Shown here piece by piece: positions 42,864 to 50,311 of a stretch of DNA of 64,000 bases. Every line of letters starts with the position of its first letter. The stretch's first letter is position 1. Source of the stretch: Aphodosoma sp045631465 (lineage in GTDB: Bacteria; Bacteroidota; Bacteroidia; Bacteroidales; Paludibacteraceae); the NCBI GenBank assembly GCA_045631465.1, contig JAZQUV010000011.1, forward strand, positions 88,587 through 152,586. The letters run 5' to 3'. Below the pieces are notes generated by a model. The model saw only the letters and a list, made by a program, of their open reading frames with translations, did no database searches and had not been told where the DNA came from. The translations under genes were made by a program, and so were the position numbers.

Positions 42864-44794
42864 TGAAAAAAATATTACTTATCTTAATGATTCTGCATTC
42901 TGCATTAGGCATTGTGCATTGTCAACAATACTCTATCAAGTCCAAAAAAGCCATAAAACTCTATCAAGAGGCTAAAGGTGCACAATACCCATCCGACAAG
43001 ATTGCTCTACTCAATCAAGCCATTGCCAAGGAACCTCTATTCACCGAGGCATATTGGGAACTTTCGCGCATCTACATTGCCCTCGACACCATCGAGGCTG
43101 CCATCTCTACACTCGAATCTGCCAATCAACTCAACACTCCTATGGTCGACGACACTAAGATTCGTCTTTCAAAACTCTATTACCGCATTGGCGAATACCA
43201 ATTGGCACTCGATAAATTAGGCGAAGTCAACAATCCCTACTATTTCTCACAAGTGGCATTGCTCAAGCCCGACTACGAATATGCCGCCTCGCTCAAAGCC
43301 AATCCTATCGACTTCAAACCTCACAATCTCACTTACGTCAACACCATCCACGACGACTATTTTCCTAGCATCACTGCCGACGGACTTATGATTTCCACCA
43401 CCGTGCTTGCTCCCAAATGGATGGGCGACGCCCCTATGCAACATCAAGAAGATATGTACATCAGCCATTGGAATGGCTCTAAATGGTCGTATAGCGAGCC
43501 CCTCCCTGCTCCTATGAATGGCTATGGCAACGAAGGCTCTCAATCATTCTCTGCCGATGGTCGCTACATGTTCTTTGTGCAATGTAGCAATCGTGAGAAT
43601 GTTGGTTCTTGCGATATATGGTATTCTATTCGCAAAGGCGACAAATGGTCTAATCCTATCAATCTTGGCGAACCTGCCAACTCTCGTCATTGGGAGAGCA
43701 ACCCCGTAATGTCCCCTACTGGCGATATGATTTACTTCACATCCAATCGTCCTGGCGGACTCGGAGGCAAAGACCTTTGGTGTGTGCAAGTATACATCGG
43801 CGATGGAGGCTACCTCAAAACCTACAATCCTCAACCACTCGCTTCTACAATCAACACCGACAAAGACGAATTTGCTCCATTCATCCATGCCGACAACCAC
43901 ACGCTCTATTTCTCATCGGATGGTCACAAAGGTCTTGGCGGACAAGATATATTTCGCTCTGTTCGTGCCGACAATGGCACTTGGAGCACACCCGAAAACC
44001 TCGGTTACCCTATCAATACCCACGGCGACGAATCTGGTTTCGTTATCAACGGTCTTGGCAATAAAGCCTACTTTGCATCCGACCAACTCGAAAATCGTGG
44101 TATGAAACTCGACATCTACGAAATCGACCTCCCCGTCAACATCCAACCTCGCACTCGCATGGTCTACTCTCCTGGTCGTGTCTACGATATCCAAACAGAC
44201 AAACCACTTCAAGCACGCGTCGAAATATTCGAAGGCGAAACTAATGCCAAACACTTCGAATCTATCTCCGACGCTGCCAATGGCTCATTCGTAGCCTTCT
44301 TGCCTGAATCAAACACACCTAAACTCGATGGCGAGAATTCTCAAACCTCAATCCTCTATGCTCTCAGCGCCCAACGCGAAGGTTATCTACCTTACACAAT
44401 GTCAATCACCACACCTGGCGATAGCATCCTCGTAGGTCTCACACGCATTGCATCGGGCAACTCCATCACGCTCAACAACCTCTATTTCGATTACGATTCC
44501 GACAAAATTCTCCCCGCTTCGTATGCCGAAATCGAACGCCTTATGTTATTTCTCAAACAAAATAAGAATATAAAAATCAAAATCGTAGGTCACACCGACA
44601 ATCAAGGCTCTCATGCCTACAACATCGACCTCTCTCGCCGTCGTGCCGAGGCTCTGATGAATGCCCTCATCCGCAAAGGCATCGCAGCCGACCGCCTCAC
44701 TGCCGAAGGCAAAGGTAGCACACAACCTATCACAACCAACGACACCGAAGAAGGTCGCGCACAAAATCGCCGCGTAGAAGTAATAATCAAATGA
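42863..44794 (+). CDS. OmpA-family protein with TPR, PD40 and regulatory-like domains (PorE-like)
   Basis: 643 residues. Signal peptide to about residue 21 (IVHCQQ). TPR-like helices at about 25-135; a WD40/PD40 beta-propeller at about 150-425 with repeats such as GDMIYFTSNRPGGLGGKDLW and TLYFSSDGHKGLGGQDIF; a carboxypeptidase-regulatory-like domain at about 430-520; and a C-terminal OmpA domain with LYFDYDSDKILPASYAEI and IVGHTDNQGSHAYNIDLSRRR that should bind murein. This four-domain order matches PorE of the type IX secretion system, but non-T9SS relatives exist and no other por gene is in the window. Translationally coupled to the plsC pair. Confidence 0.85.
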   Translation: MKKILLILMILHSALGIVHCQQYSIKSKKAIKLYQEAKGAQYPSDKIALLNQAIAKEPLFTEAYWELSRIYIALDTIEAAISTLESANQLNTPMVDDTKIRLSKLYYRIGEYQLALDKLGEVNNPYYFSQVALLKPDYEYAASLKANPIDFKPHNLTYVNTIHDDYFPSITADGLMISTTVLAPKWMGDAPMQHQEDMYISHWNGSKWSYSEPLPAPMNGYGNEGSQSFSADGRYMFFVQCSNRENVGSCDIWYSIRKGDKWSNPINLGEPANSRHWESNPVMSPTGDMIYFTSNRPGGLGGKDLWCVQVYIGDGGYLKTYNPQPLASTINTDKDEFAPFIHADNHTLYFSSDGHKGLGGQDIFRSVRADNGTWSTPENLGYPINTHGDESGFVINGLGNKAYFASDQLENRGMKLDIYEIDLPVNIQPRTRMVYSPGRVYDIQTDKPLQARVEIFEGETNAKHFESISDAANGSFVAFLPESNTPKLDGENSQTSILYALSAQREGYLPYTMSITTPGDSILVGLTRIASGNSITLNNLYFDYDSDKILPASYAEIERLMLFLKQNKNIKIKIVGHTDNQGSHAYNIDLSRRRAEALMNALIRKGIAADRLTAEGKGSTQPITTNDTEEGRAQNRRVEVIIK

Positions 44795-44806
44795 CAGAGT
44801 ACAGAC

Positions 44807-44834
44807 CGTTGACCGTTGACTGTTGACCGTTGAC
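44807..44834. repeat. CGTTGAC heptamer array
   Basis: Four units, CGTTGAC three times and TGTTGAC once, 12 bases after the OmpA-family stop; preceded by CAGAGTA-type words. Confidence 0.9.
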
Positions 44835-44835
44835 A

Positions 44836-44867
44836 AATTCTTGTTCTCATGTCTTCCTGTCCTTTAT
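44836..44867. repeat. Octamer array before the symporter gene
   Basis: Four 8-base units (AATTCTTG, TTCTCATG, TCTTCCTG, TCCTTTAT) adjoining the heptamer array. Related words recur at 47111-47142. Confidence 0.65.
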
Positions 44868-44884
44868 TAAATACAAAGAAAAAC

Positions 44885-46342
44885 ATGAATCCCTTTGTTG
44901 TAATTGCCATCATAGCAGCCTATTTTGCTATAATCTTTGCCGTGAGCTATTTCAGTGCACGCAAAAGTTCAACATCCGATTTCTTCCGTGGAGGCAACTC
45001 ATCCCCTTGGTGGGTCGTAGCCATTGGTATGATTGGCACCACTCTCTCTGGCGTTACTTTCATTTCTGTGCCTGGTATGGTAGCAGGTGCAGCCAAGATG
45101 ACCTATTTCGAGGTCATTCTCGGCAATTTCCTCGGCTATATTCTCATAATGCACTTCTTGTTGCCACTCTACTATCGTCTCAACCTCACCTCTATATACG
45201 GCTATATCCAACAACGCATTGGCCATACGTCCTACAAAGCTAGTGCTGTTCTCTTTCTCATTTCCAAATTAATAGGTGCGGGATTCCGACTCTTCATCGT
45301 AGCTCTTGTATTGCAAATCACTGTGTTCGAACCACTCGGACTCCCATTCGCGCTCAATGCCATTGTCTCGGTATTCCTCATATGGGCATATACAGTCAAA
45401 GGTGGCATCAAATCTATTGTGTGGACCGACCTCATACAAACCTTTTTCCTCATCTTTGCAGTCGTATTCACCATTTTTGCTATTCAAAAAGAGTTAGGAA
45501 TGTCGTTCCTCGAAATGACCTCTGCCATCGGCTCCAACTCGCAATTCCAAATCTTCGATTTCTCTAACTTTTGGGGCAACAACAACCACTTCTTCAAGCA
45601 GTTCATCTCTGGTGCATTCATCACCATCGTAATGAGCGGTCTCGACCAAGACATGATGCAAAAGAACCTCAGTCTCAAGAATGTACACGAGGCTAAAAAG
45701 AACTTCCTCTCGTTCAGCATCGCCTTTGTGCCAGTCAATTTCATATTCCTCTGCCTCGGCGTACTATTTGTCATCTACATGAACCAAATGGGCATTGCCA
45801 TCCCTGCTAAGACCGACCAAATCTACCCTCTTCTTGCAACCAACTATCTCTCATATTCGGTTGCTATCTTCTTCATTCTCGGTATCATAGCATCGGCATT
45901 CTCATCGGCCAACTCTGCCCTCATTGCTATGACCACCTCGTTTATGGTCGATATCTACGGCACAAATGGCAAAGACGAACGCACTCTTAATCGCACTCGC
46001 ATCCTCGTGCACACTATGATGGCTGCCTTGCTCATCGGCATCGTCATCCTATTCAATACTTTCAACGACGACAGCGTGGTCAATGCTATATTCAAATTCG
46101 CTGGCTACACCTATGGTCCATTGCTCGGACTCTTCGTCGTGGGCATGTTCACCAAATGGAACATCCGTGACCGCCTCGTGCCACTCGTTGCCACACTCTC
46201 AATCATTGCCACCATACTCATCGACCGCTTCTCTGTCGAACTCCTCGCAGGCTATAAATTCGGTTTCGAAATCCTCCTTCTCAATGGTGCCCTCACCATT
46301 CTCGGACTCCTCCTCTACCGAACCCAACAATCACAAAAATAA
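44885..46342 (+). CDS. Sodium:solute symporter (SSS family)
   Basis: 485 residues from ATG at 44885 (MNPFVVIAIIAAYFAIIF); the 12 codons upstream in frame belong to the octamer repeat. About 13 transmembrane helices. SSS features are SSPWWVVAIGMIGTTLSGVTFI at about 42-63, GLDQDMMQKNLSLKN near 255 and SAFSSANSALIAMTTSF near 345 (sodium-site Ser/Thr). It imports a solute with sodium; the substrate is not identifiable. It follows the OmpA gene with no clear promoter. Confidence 0.92.
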   Translation: MNPFVVIAIIAAYFAIIFAVSYFSARKSSTSDFFRGGNSSPWWVVAIGMIGTTLSGVTFISVPGMVAGAAKMTYFEVILGNFLGYILIMHFLLPLYYRLNLTSIYGYIQQRIGHTSYKASAVLFLISKLIGAGFRLFIVALVLQITVFEPLGLPFALNAIVSVFLIWAYTVKGGIKSIVWTDLIQTFFLIFAVVFTIFAIQKELGMSFLEMTSAIGSNSQFQIFDFSNFWGNNNHFFKQFISGAFITIVMSGLDQDMMQKNLSLKNVHEAKKNFLSFSIAFVPVNFIFLCLGVLFVIYMNQMGIAIPAKTDQIYPLLATNYLSYSVAIFFILGIIASAFSSANSALIAMTTSFMVDIYGTNGKDERTLNRTRILVHTMMAALLIGIVILFNTFNDDSVVNAIFKFAGYTYGPLLGLFVVGMFTKWNIRDRLVPLVATLSIIATILIDRFSVELLAGYKFGFEILLLNGALTILGLLLYRTQQSQK

Positions 46343-46436
46343 TACCCACTCAGAGTGTGTATTGAAAATGTCTGTTTTCTACGGCACAGGTTGCTTGCAC
46401 CTTGCTTGAAATCAATACCCACTCAGAATGGGTATT
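46341..46436. repeat. Dispersed core repeat copy E with flanking palindromes
   Basis: Imperfect 23-base palindromes at 46341-46363 and 46414-46436 (arms AATACCCACT) enclose the core GGTTGCTTGCACCTTGCTTG at about 46389-46408. The left palindrome overlaps the symporter stop codon. The GTATAGTATATTT arm is missing. Confidence 0.8.
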
Positions 46437-46459
46437 CATACAAAAAAATCGTATAAAAA

Positions 46460-46492
46460 AAGAGCGACTCCAACAAGGATTCGCTCTTTTTA
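46460..46492. terminator. Terminator after the symporter gene
   Basis: AAAGAGCGACTCC then GGATTCGCTCTTTTT, one mismatch, short loop; followed at once by the TATCTGT array. Confidence 0.75.
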
Positions 46493-46539
46493 TCTGTTAT
46501 CTGTTATCTGTAATCTATTATCTGTAATCTGTTATATTG
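46491..46539. repeat. TATCTGT heptamer array covering the nadD stop codon
   Basis: Seven 7-base units: TATCTGT four times, AATCTAT, AATCTGT and TATATTG. The nadD stop (46518-46520, minus strand) and its last codons (NITDYR) are written in repeat units. Confidence 0.92.
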
Positions 46540-47069
46540 AAAGGTACCAAATCATCCACAGCCTCGCCTCTTGCCAATTTCTCCCTCACCATTGTCGACG
46601 ATATCGGATAAAGCGGCGCATCGAGCCACTTCATTTGCGGGAATTTCGCCTTATCCACCTCCACACCTTCACGCGGATAAACATACACATCATAATCCCT
46701 CAATATCTCATCATAACAATACCAGCGGTCAAATATTGCATAATTATCTGCTCCTATCAACAAGGAGAATTGACAGTCTGGATATTCTTCTGACAGCGTT
46801 CGCAATGTATTCACCGTATAACTCGGTATTGGTAAATGAAATTCTATATCACACACCGACAAACGCACATTATGTTTTGTTGCCTCGCATGCCAACTTGT
46901 AGCGCAATTCATCATCCCACAAATCGGCTTTCTTCTTCAACGGATTCTGAGGTGACACCACATACCACAACTCATCCACTCCCCCATGCTCCAACATATA
47001 CTCACCCAACCCAATATGCCCATTATGTATCGGATTAAACGACCCAAAATATAGTGCAATTCTTTTCAT
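46518..47069 (-). CDS. nadD: Nicotinate-nucleotide adenylyltransferase
   Basis: 183 residues from ATG at 47069 (MKRIALYFGSFNPIHNGH); the 12 codons upstream in frame are repeat-derived. Nucleotidyltransferase motifs are GSFNPIHNGHIG (HxGH) and the C-terminal SSTMVREKLARGE (SxTxxR). It makes nicotinate adenine dinucleotide in NAD synthesis; nadK is also in the window. The C-terminal residues NITDYR come from the heptamer array. gmk lies upstream across a 68-base repeat gap. Confidence 0.95.
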   Translation of the reverse strand: MKRIALYFGSFNPIHNGHIGLGEYMLEHGGVDELWYVVSPQNPLKKKADLWDDELRYKLACEATKHNVRLSVCDIEFHLPIPSYTVNTLRTLSEEYPDCQFSLLIGADNYAIFDRWYCYDEILRDYDVYVYPREGVEVDKAKFPQMKWLDAPLYPISSTMVREKLARGEAVDDLVPFNITDYR

Positions 47070-47086
47070 TAATTTATATATCCATA

Positions 47087-47142
47087 CATGAAAACATGAG
47101 AACATGATGTTTTCTTGTAATCCTGTCTTCTTGTCTTTTATT
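47087..47142. repeat. Octamer array filling the gmk to nadD gap
   Basis: Seven 8-base units: CATGAAAA, CATGAGAA, CATGATGT, then TTTCTTGT, AATCCTGT, CTTCTTGT and a last unit reaching the gmk stop codon (47138-47140, minus strand). Confidence 0.75.
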
Positions 47143-47701
47143 TCAAAAATTCAGTCACCACGCGGATTGTTTCGGCTACGGCTTCGTCTAGATTGTCATT
47201 CACAATGCGCACGTCGAACTTTGGAGCAAACTCCATCTCCCATTCTGCTTTGGCTAGTCGTTTTTCAATCATCTCCTCCGAGTCAGTTGCACGTCCCACC
47301 AAACGATCACGCAACACCTCCACACTCGGTGGTTGCACAAACACAGCCAACGCATTATCGCCATAATATTTTTTGATATTCAAACCACCCACCACATCAA
47401 CATCAAACAACATATGCTGACCTTGAGCCAACTTTCCATCAATTTCGCTCTTCAACGTGCCATAAAAGCAGTTAGGATAGACCTCCTCATACTCTACAAA
47501 CTCGTCATTTGCAATCTTCGCGCGAAACTCATCAGGAGTCAAAAAATAATACTCCACCCCATGTTGTTCAGTGCCACGAGGAGCACGACTTGTAGCCGAA
47601 ATCGAAAAACCAAAGTCGAAACCAGCCTCTTTCAACTTGCCAATAATAGTGCTTTTACCACTGCCCGAAGGAGCCGAAAATATAATCAATTTACCATTCA
47701 T
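47138..47701 (-). CDS. gmk: Guanylate kinase
   Basis: 187 residues from ATG at 47701 (MNGKLIIFSAPSGSGKSTI); an upstream TTG adds three residues and is less likely. P-loop SAPSGSGKST, GMP-binding region SISATSRAPRGTEQHGVEYYF and lid region VQPPSVEVLRDRLVGRATDSEE. It phosphorylates GMP to GDP. The -7 box lies 59 bases upstream. Confidence 0.96.
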   Translation of the reverse strand: MNGKLIIFSAPSGSGKSTIIGKLKEAGFDFGFSISATSRAPRGTEQHGVEYYFLTPDEFRAKIANDEFVEYEEVYPNCFYGTLKSEIDGKLAQGQHMLFDVDVVGGLNIKKYYGDNALAVFVQPPSVEVLRDRLVGRATDSEEMIEKRLAKAEWEMEFAPKFDVRIVNDNLDEAVAETIRVVTEFLK

Positions 47702-47711
47702 CTTATTCAAA

Positions 47712-47739
47712 TAGTAATTAGTAGTTAGTAAATAATAAA
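47712..47739. repeat. TAGTAAT heptamer array before gmk
   Basis: Four units (TAGTAAT, TAGTAGT, TAGTAAA, TAATAAA), 11 bases upstream of the gmk ATG and within its leader. Confidence 0.82.
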
Positions 47740-47759
47740 GTTAAATCTGAAATCTTTTG

Positions 47760-47767
47760 CAAAGTTA
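47760..47767 (-). promoter_or_regulatory. gmk promoter -7 box
   Basis: TAACTTTG on the minus strand, 59 bases before the gmk ATG. Confidence 0.7.
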
Positions 47768-47902
47768 CAACATTTTTGTGCGAAATCCAAATTTTAAATA
47801 ATAAAATGTCTATTTGCTTATTTGAAGATATGATGAAGATATGATGCTATATGGAACATGAGAAATTCAAAAATTCGTATATCCTTCGTATATCTTTCGT
47901 AG

Positions 47903-47938
47903 AAGGTAGGGTTATCCTATGAAGCACCTTGCTGTTTG
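47903..47938 (+). repeat. Dispersed core repeat, degenerate copy G
   Basis: GAAGGTAGGGTTATCC followed by GAAGCACCTTGCTGT, matching pieces of copy A with the middle changed. Confidence 0.5.
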
Positions 47939-47951
47939 TTAGGGAAAACTA

Positions 47952-48008
47952 TCGGCAATAAGCGAGTCAAAACCAAGCTTACTTGAGCTATGCCGAGCGA
48001 AGCAAAAA
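47952..48008. repeat. AAGCGAG-type dispersed repeat, copy 3
   Basis: AATAAGCGAGTC, CCAAGCTTACTTGAGC and TATGCCGAGCGAAGCAAAA. It is an imperfect palindrome centred on AAGCTTACTTGAGCT and lies upstream of the yqgF promoter. Confidence 0.65.
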
Positions 48009-48039
48009 TGTAATATTTTCACATATCAATTTTTTTTTG

Positions 48040-48047
48040 TAACTTTG
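48040..48047 (+). promoter_or_regulatory. yqgF promoter -7 box
   Basis: TAACTTTG, 51 bases before the ATG. Confidence 0.7.
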
Positions 48048-48075
48048 CAATTTAATAGACACATGATATTCTATA

Positions 48076-48096
48076 CTCGCTATTAAAAATCCAAAA
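48076..48096. repeat. Heptamer leader of yqgF
   Basis: Three units (CTCGCTA, TTAAAAA, TCCAAAA), ending 2 bases before the ATG; the same words in the same order precede groES and nhaD. Confidence 0.7.
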
Positions 48097-48098
48097 AT

Positions 48099-48515
48099 AT
48101 GGCTCGAATATTAGCAATTGACTACGGACAAAAGCGCATTGGCATAGCTGTTACAGACTCTTTGCAGATGATCGCCAATGGGTTAACTACAATAGAAACA
48201 CCAAAAATCTACTCTTTCTTAGCCGAATATTTCACAAAAGAAGAAGTAGAAACCATAGTCGTAGGCTATCCCAAAACACTACAAAACGAGCCTGCCGAAG
48301 TTACCAAATATATCAATACATTCGTCGGCAAACTACGCAAACTCTACCCAGATAAGAAAATTGAACTAATCGACGAACGATTCACAAGCAAAATGGCATT
48401 CCAAACTATGATCGATAGTGGTATTAACAAAAAAGCTCGCCAAAACAAAGCTCTCATCGACCAAATCAGTGCTACCATTATCCTCCAAAACTACCTCGAA
48501 ACAATTAAGATTTAA
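48099..48515 (+). CDS. yqgF: Holliday-junction resolvase-like protein / pre-16S rRNA nuclease YqgF (RuvX)
   Basis: 138 residues, the normal length. RNase H-like fold with LAIDYGQKRIGIAVTD (first catalytic Asp), VVGYPKTL, IELIDERFTSKMAF (Glu) and the C-terminal NKALIDQISATIILQNYL (last Asp). It processes the 5' end of 16S rRNA, or acts on recombination intermediates. Likely co-transcribed with the ABC-F gene. Confidence 0.93.
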   Translation: MARILAIDYGQKRIGIAVTDSLQMIANGLTTIETPKIYSFLAEYFTKEEVETIVVGYPKTLQNEPAEVTKYINTFVGKLRKLYPDKKIELIDERFTSKMAFQTMIDSGINKKARQNKALIDQISATIILQNYLETIKI

Positions 48516-48560
48516 AAATACAAAATTCGCTAAACTATTCACTACTATCACTATCAATTG

Positions 48561-48616
48561 TTGTCTGTTAACCATTAACGATTGACTTTCGACTGTTGAT
48601 TGTAGACTTTATGATT
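48561..48616. repeat. Degenerate heptamer array before the ABC-F gene
   Basis: Eight 7-base units of type TTGACTT, TTAACCA, TTGATTG, ending 2 bases before the ATG. The units share TTnAC at the same phase but differ elsewhere. Confidence 0.65.
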
Positions 48617-48618
48617 AT

Positions 48619-50235
48619 ATGATTACAGTATCCAACCTCGCAATGCAATTTGGCAAACGAGTGCTTTTCTCGGATGTCAATCTCAAATTCACAGCAGGCA
48701 ACTGCTACGGTGTAATCGGTGCAAATGGTGCCGGCAAATCTACCTTTATCCGTATGCTTAGTGGCGAACTCGACCCTACTCGCGGACAAATATCTTTCGG
48801 ACCAGGCGAACGCCTCTCGGTGCTCAAACAAGACCACTTTGCCTACGACCAATTCACCGTAATCGACACCGTGATGATGGGCAACGAACACTTCTGGCAA
48901 GTGAAAGAAGAGAAAGATGCTATCTACATGAAAGAAGATTTCACCGAAGAGGATGGTATCCGCGCTGCCGAATTGGAAGAGAAATTTGCCGAAATGGATG
49001 GTTGGAATGCAGAAAGCAATGCTGCCCAACTCCTTAGTGGACTTGGCATTAAAGAAGAGCTCCACTATCAACTAATGAGCGAATTGGAGAATAAAGAAAA
49101 GGTGCGCGTGCTCCTCGCACGTGCTCTATACGGCAAACCCGACAACCTACTCCTCGACGAGCCTACCAACGACCTTGACGTAGATGCTGTGATGTGGCTC
49201 GAAAACTACCTTGCTAACTACGAGAATACTGTGCTTGTAGTAAGTCACGACCGCCACTTCCTCGACGCTGTATCAACCCACACTATTGATATCGACTACG
49301 GCAAAATTACTATGTTTGCTGGCAACTATACATTCTGGTACGAATCGAGTCAACTTGCTCTTCGCCAACAACAAAACCAAAACAAAAAAGCTGAAGAAAA
49401 ACGTAAAGAGTTGGAAGAATTCATTCGTCGTTTCTCTGCCAATGTGGCTAAAAGCAAACAGGCTACGTCTCGTCGCAAAATGCTCGAAAAACTCAACGTG
49501 GAAGAGATTCAACCATCGACACGCAAATACCCTGCAATCATCTTCACACCTGAACGCGAACCGGGCAACATGGTGCTCGAAATCAATGGTCTTGGCAAGC
49601 GTGCCGAAGATGGTTCTGTGCTATTCAACAATGTATCATTCAACGTCGAGAAAGACGACAAAATTGCCTTCTACTCACGCGATGCACGTGCAATGACTGC
49701 CTTCTTCGAAATCATCATGGGCAACGACCGCGACTATGCTGGCAAATTCAATTGGGGTATCACTATCACCAATGCCTATCTCCCACTCGACAACACTCGT
49801 TTCTTCAACAACGAACACACGCTTGTAGATTGGCTCGGACAATACTCGGCCGACACTACCGAAGTGTTCATTCGTGGCTACCTCGGCAAAATGCTCTTCT
49901 CGGGCGAAGAAATCTACAAACGCGCCAACGTGCTTTCGGGTGGCGAAAAAATGCGTTGTATGATTGCACGCATGATGCTACGCAATGCCAATGTAATGGT
50001 GCTCGACTCACCAGTCAACCACCTCGACCTCGAGTCTATCCAAGCATTCAACAACACACTTAAAACATTCAAAGGCAACATCTTGCTATCTTCTCACGAC
50101 CGTGAATTCGTGTCTACAGTCTGCAATCGTATCATCGAACTCACACCAAACGGCATTATCGACAAATATATGGACTTCGACGAATATCTCACATCCGACG
50201 AAATCCACGAACTTCGCGAAAAAATGTATAAATAA
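48619..50235 (+). CDS. ABC-F family ATPase with one degenerate nucleotide site
   Basis: 538 residues, two ABC domains joined by a charged helical linker at about 235-300; no membrane part. ABC1 has Walker A GANGAGKSTF and Walker B LLLDEPTNDLD, but its signature is SELENKEKVR instead of LSGGE. ABC2 has an intact signature LSGGEKMR, but its Walker A position reads FYSRDARAMTAF with no GxxGxGKS and its Walker B ends LDSPVNHLD, with Ser for the catalytic Glu. In the dimer-like fold the good motifs form one site and the poor ones the other. ABC-F proteins act on the ribosome; this one most resembles the YbiT type. Confidence 0.88.
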   Translation: MITVSNLAMQFGKRVLFSDVNLKFTAGNCYGVIGANGAGKSTFIRMLSGELDPTRGQISFGPGERLSVLKQDHFAYDQFTVIDTVMMGNEHFWQVKEEKDAIYMKEDFTEEDGIRAAELEEKFAEMDGWNAESNAAQLLSGLGIKEELHYQLMSELENKEKVRVLLARALYGKPDNLLLDEPTNDLDVDAVMWLENYLANYENTVLVVSHDRHFLDAVSTHTIDIDYGKITMFAGNYTFWYESSQLALRQQQNQNKKAEEKRKELEEFIRRFSANVAKSKQATSRRKMLEKLNVEEIQPSTRKYPAIIFTPEREPGNMVLEINGLGKRAEDGSVLFNNVSFNVEKDDKIAFYSRDARAMTAFFEIIMGNDRDYAGKFNWGITITNAYLPLDNTRFFNNEHTLVDWLGQYSADTTEVFIRGYLGKMLFSGEEIYKRANVLSGGEKMRCMIARMMLRNANVMVLDSPVNHLDLESIQAFNNTLKTFKGNILLSSHDREFVSTVCNRIIELTPNGIIDKYMDFDEYLTSDEIHELREKMYK

Positions 50236-50261
50236 TAGTTTGCTGTTCGATTGTTTTTTTG

Positions 50262-50269
50262 TAACTTTG
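50262..50269 (+). promoter_or_regulatory. lepA promoter
   Basis: -7 box TAACTTTG with TTTG at 50239-50242, 19 bases apart; 42 bases before the ATG. Confidence 0.75.
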
Positions 50270-50311
50270 CACGTTATTTTTGAATTTAACATATTACGAA
50301 AGAATTTATAA

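Larger units (their letters stand above)
47702..48098. other. Divergent gap between gmk and yqgF
   Basis: Carries a heptamer array and promoter for gmk, a degenerate dispersed core (47903-47938), an AAGCGAG-type repeat (47952-48008), the yqgF promoter and a heptamer leader. No gene found. Confidence 0.7.

Noticed and set aside
44807..44834. Possible CRISPR array from the repeated units
   Set aside because: Units are 7 bases and contiguous; there are no spacers and no cas genes.
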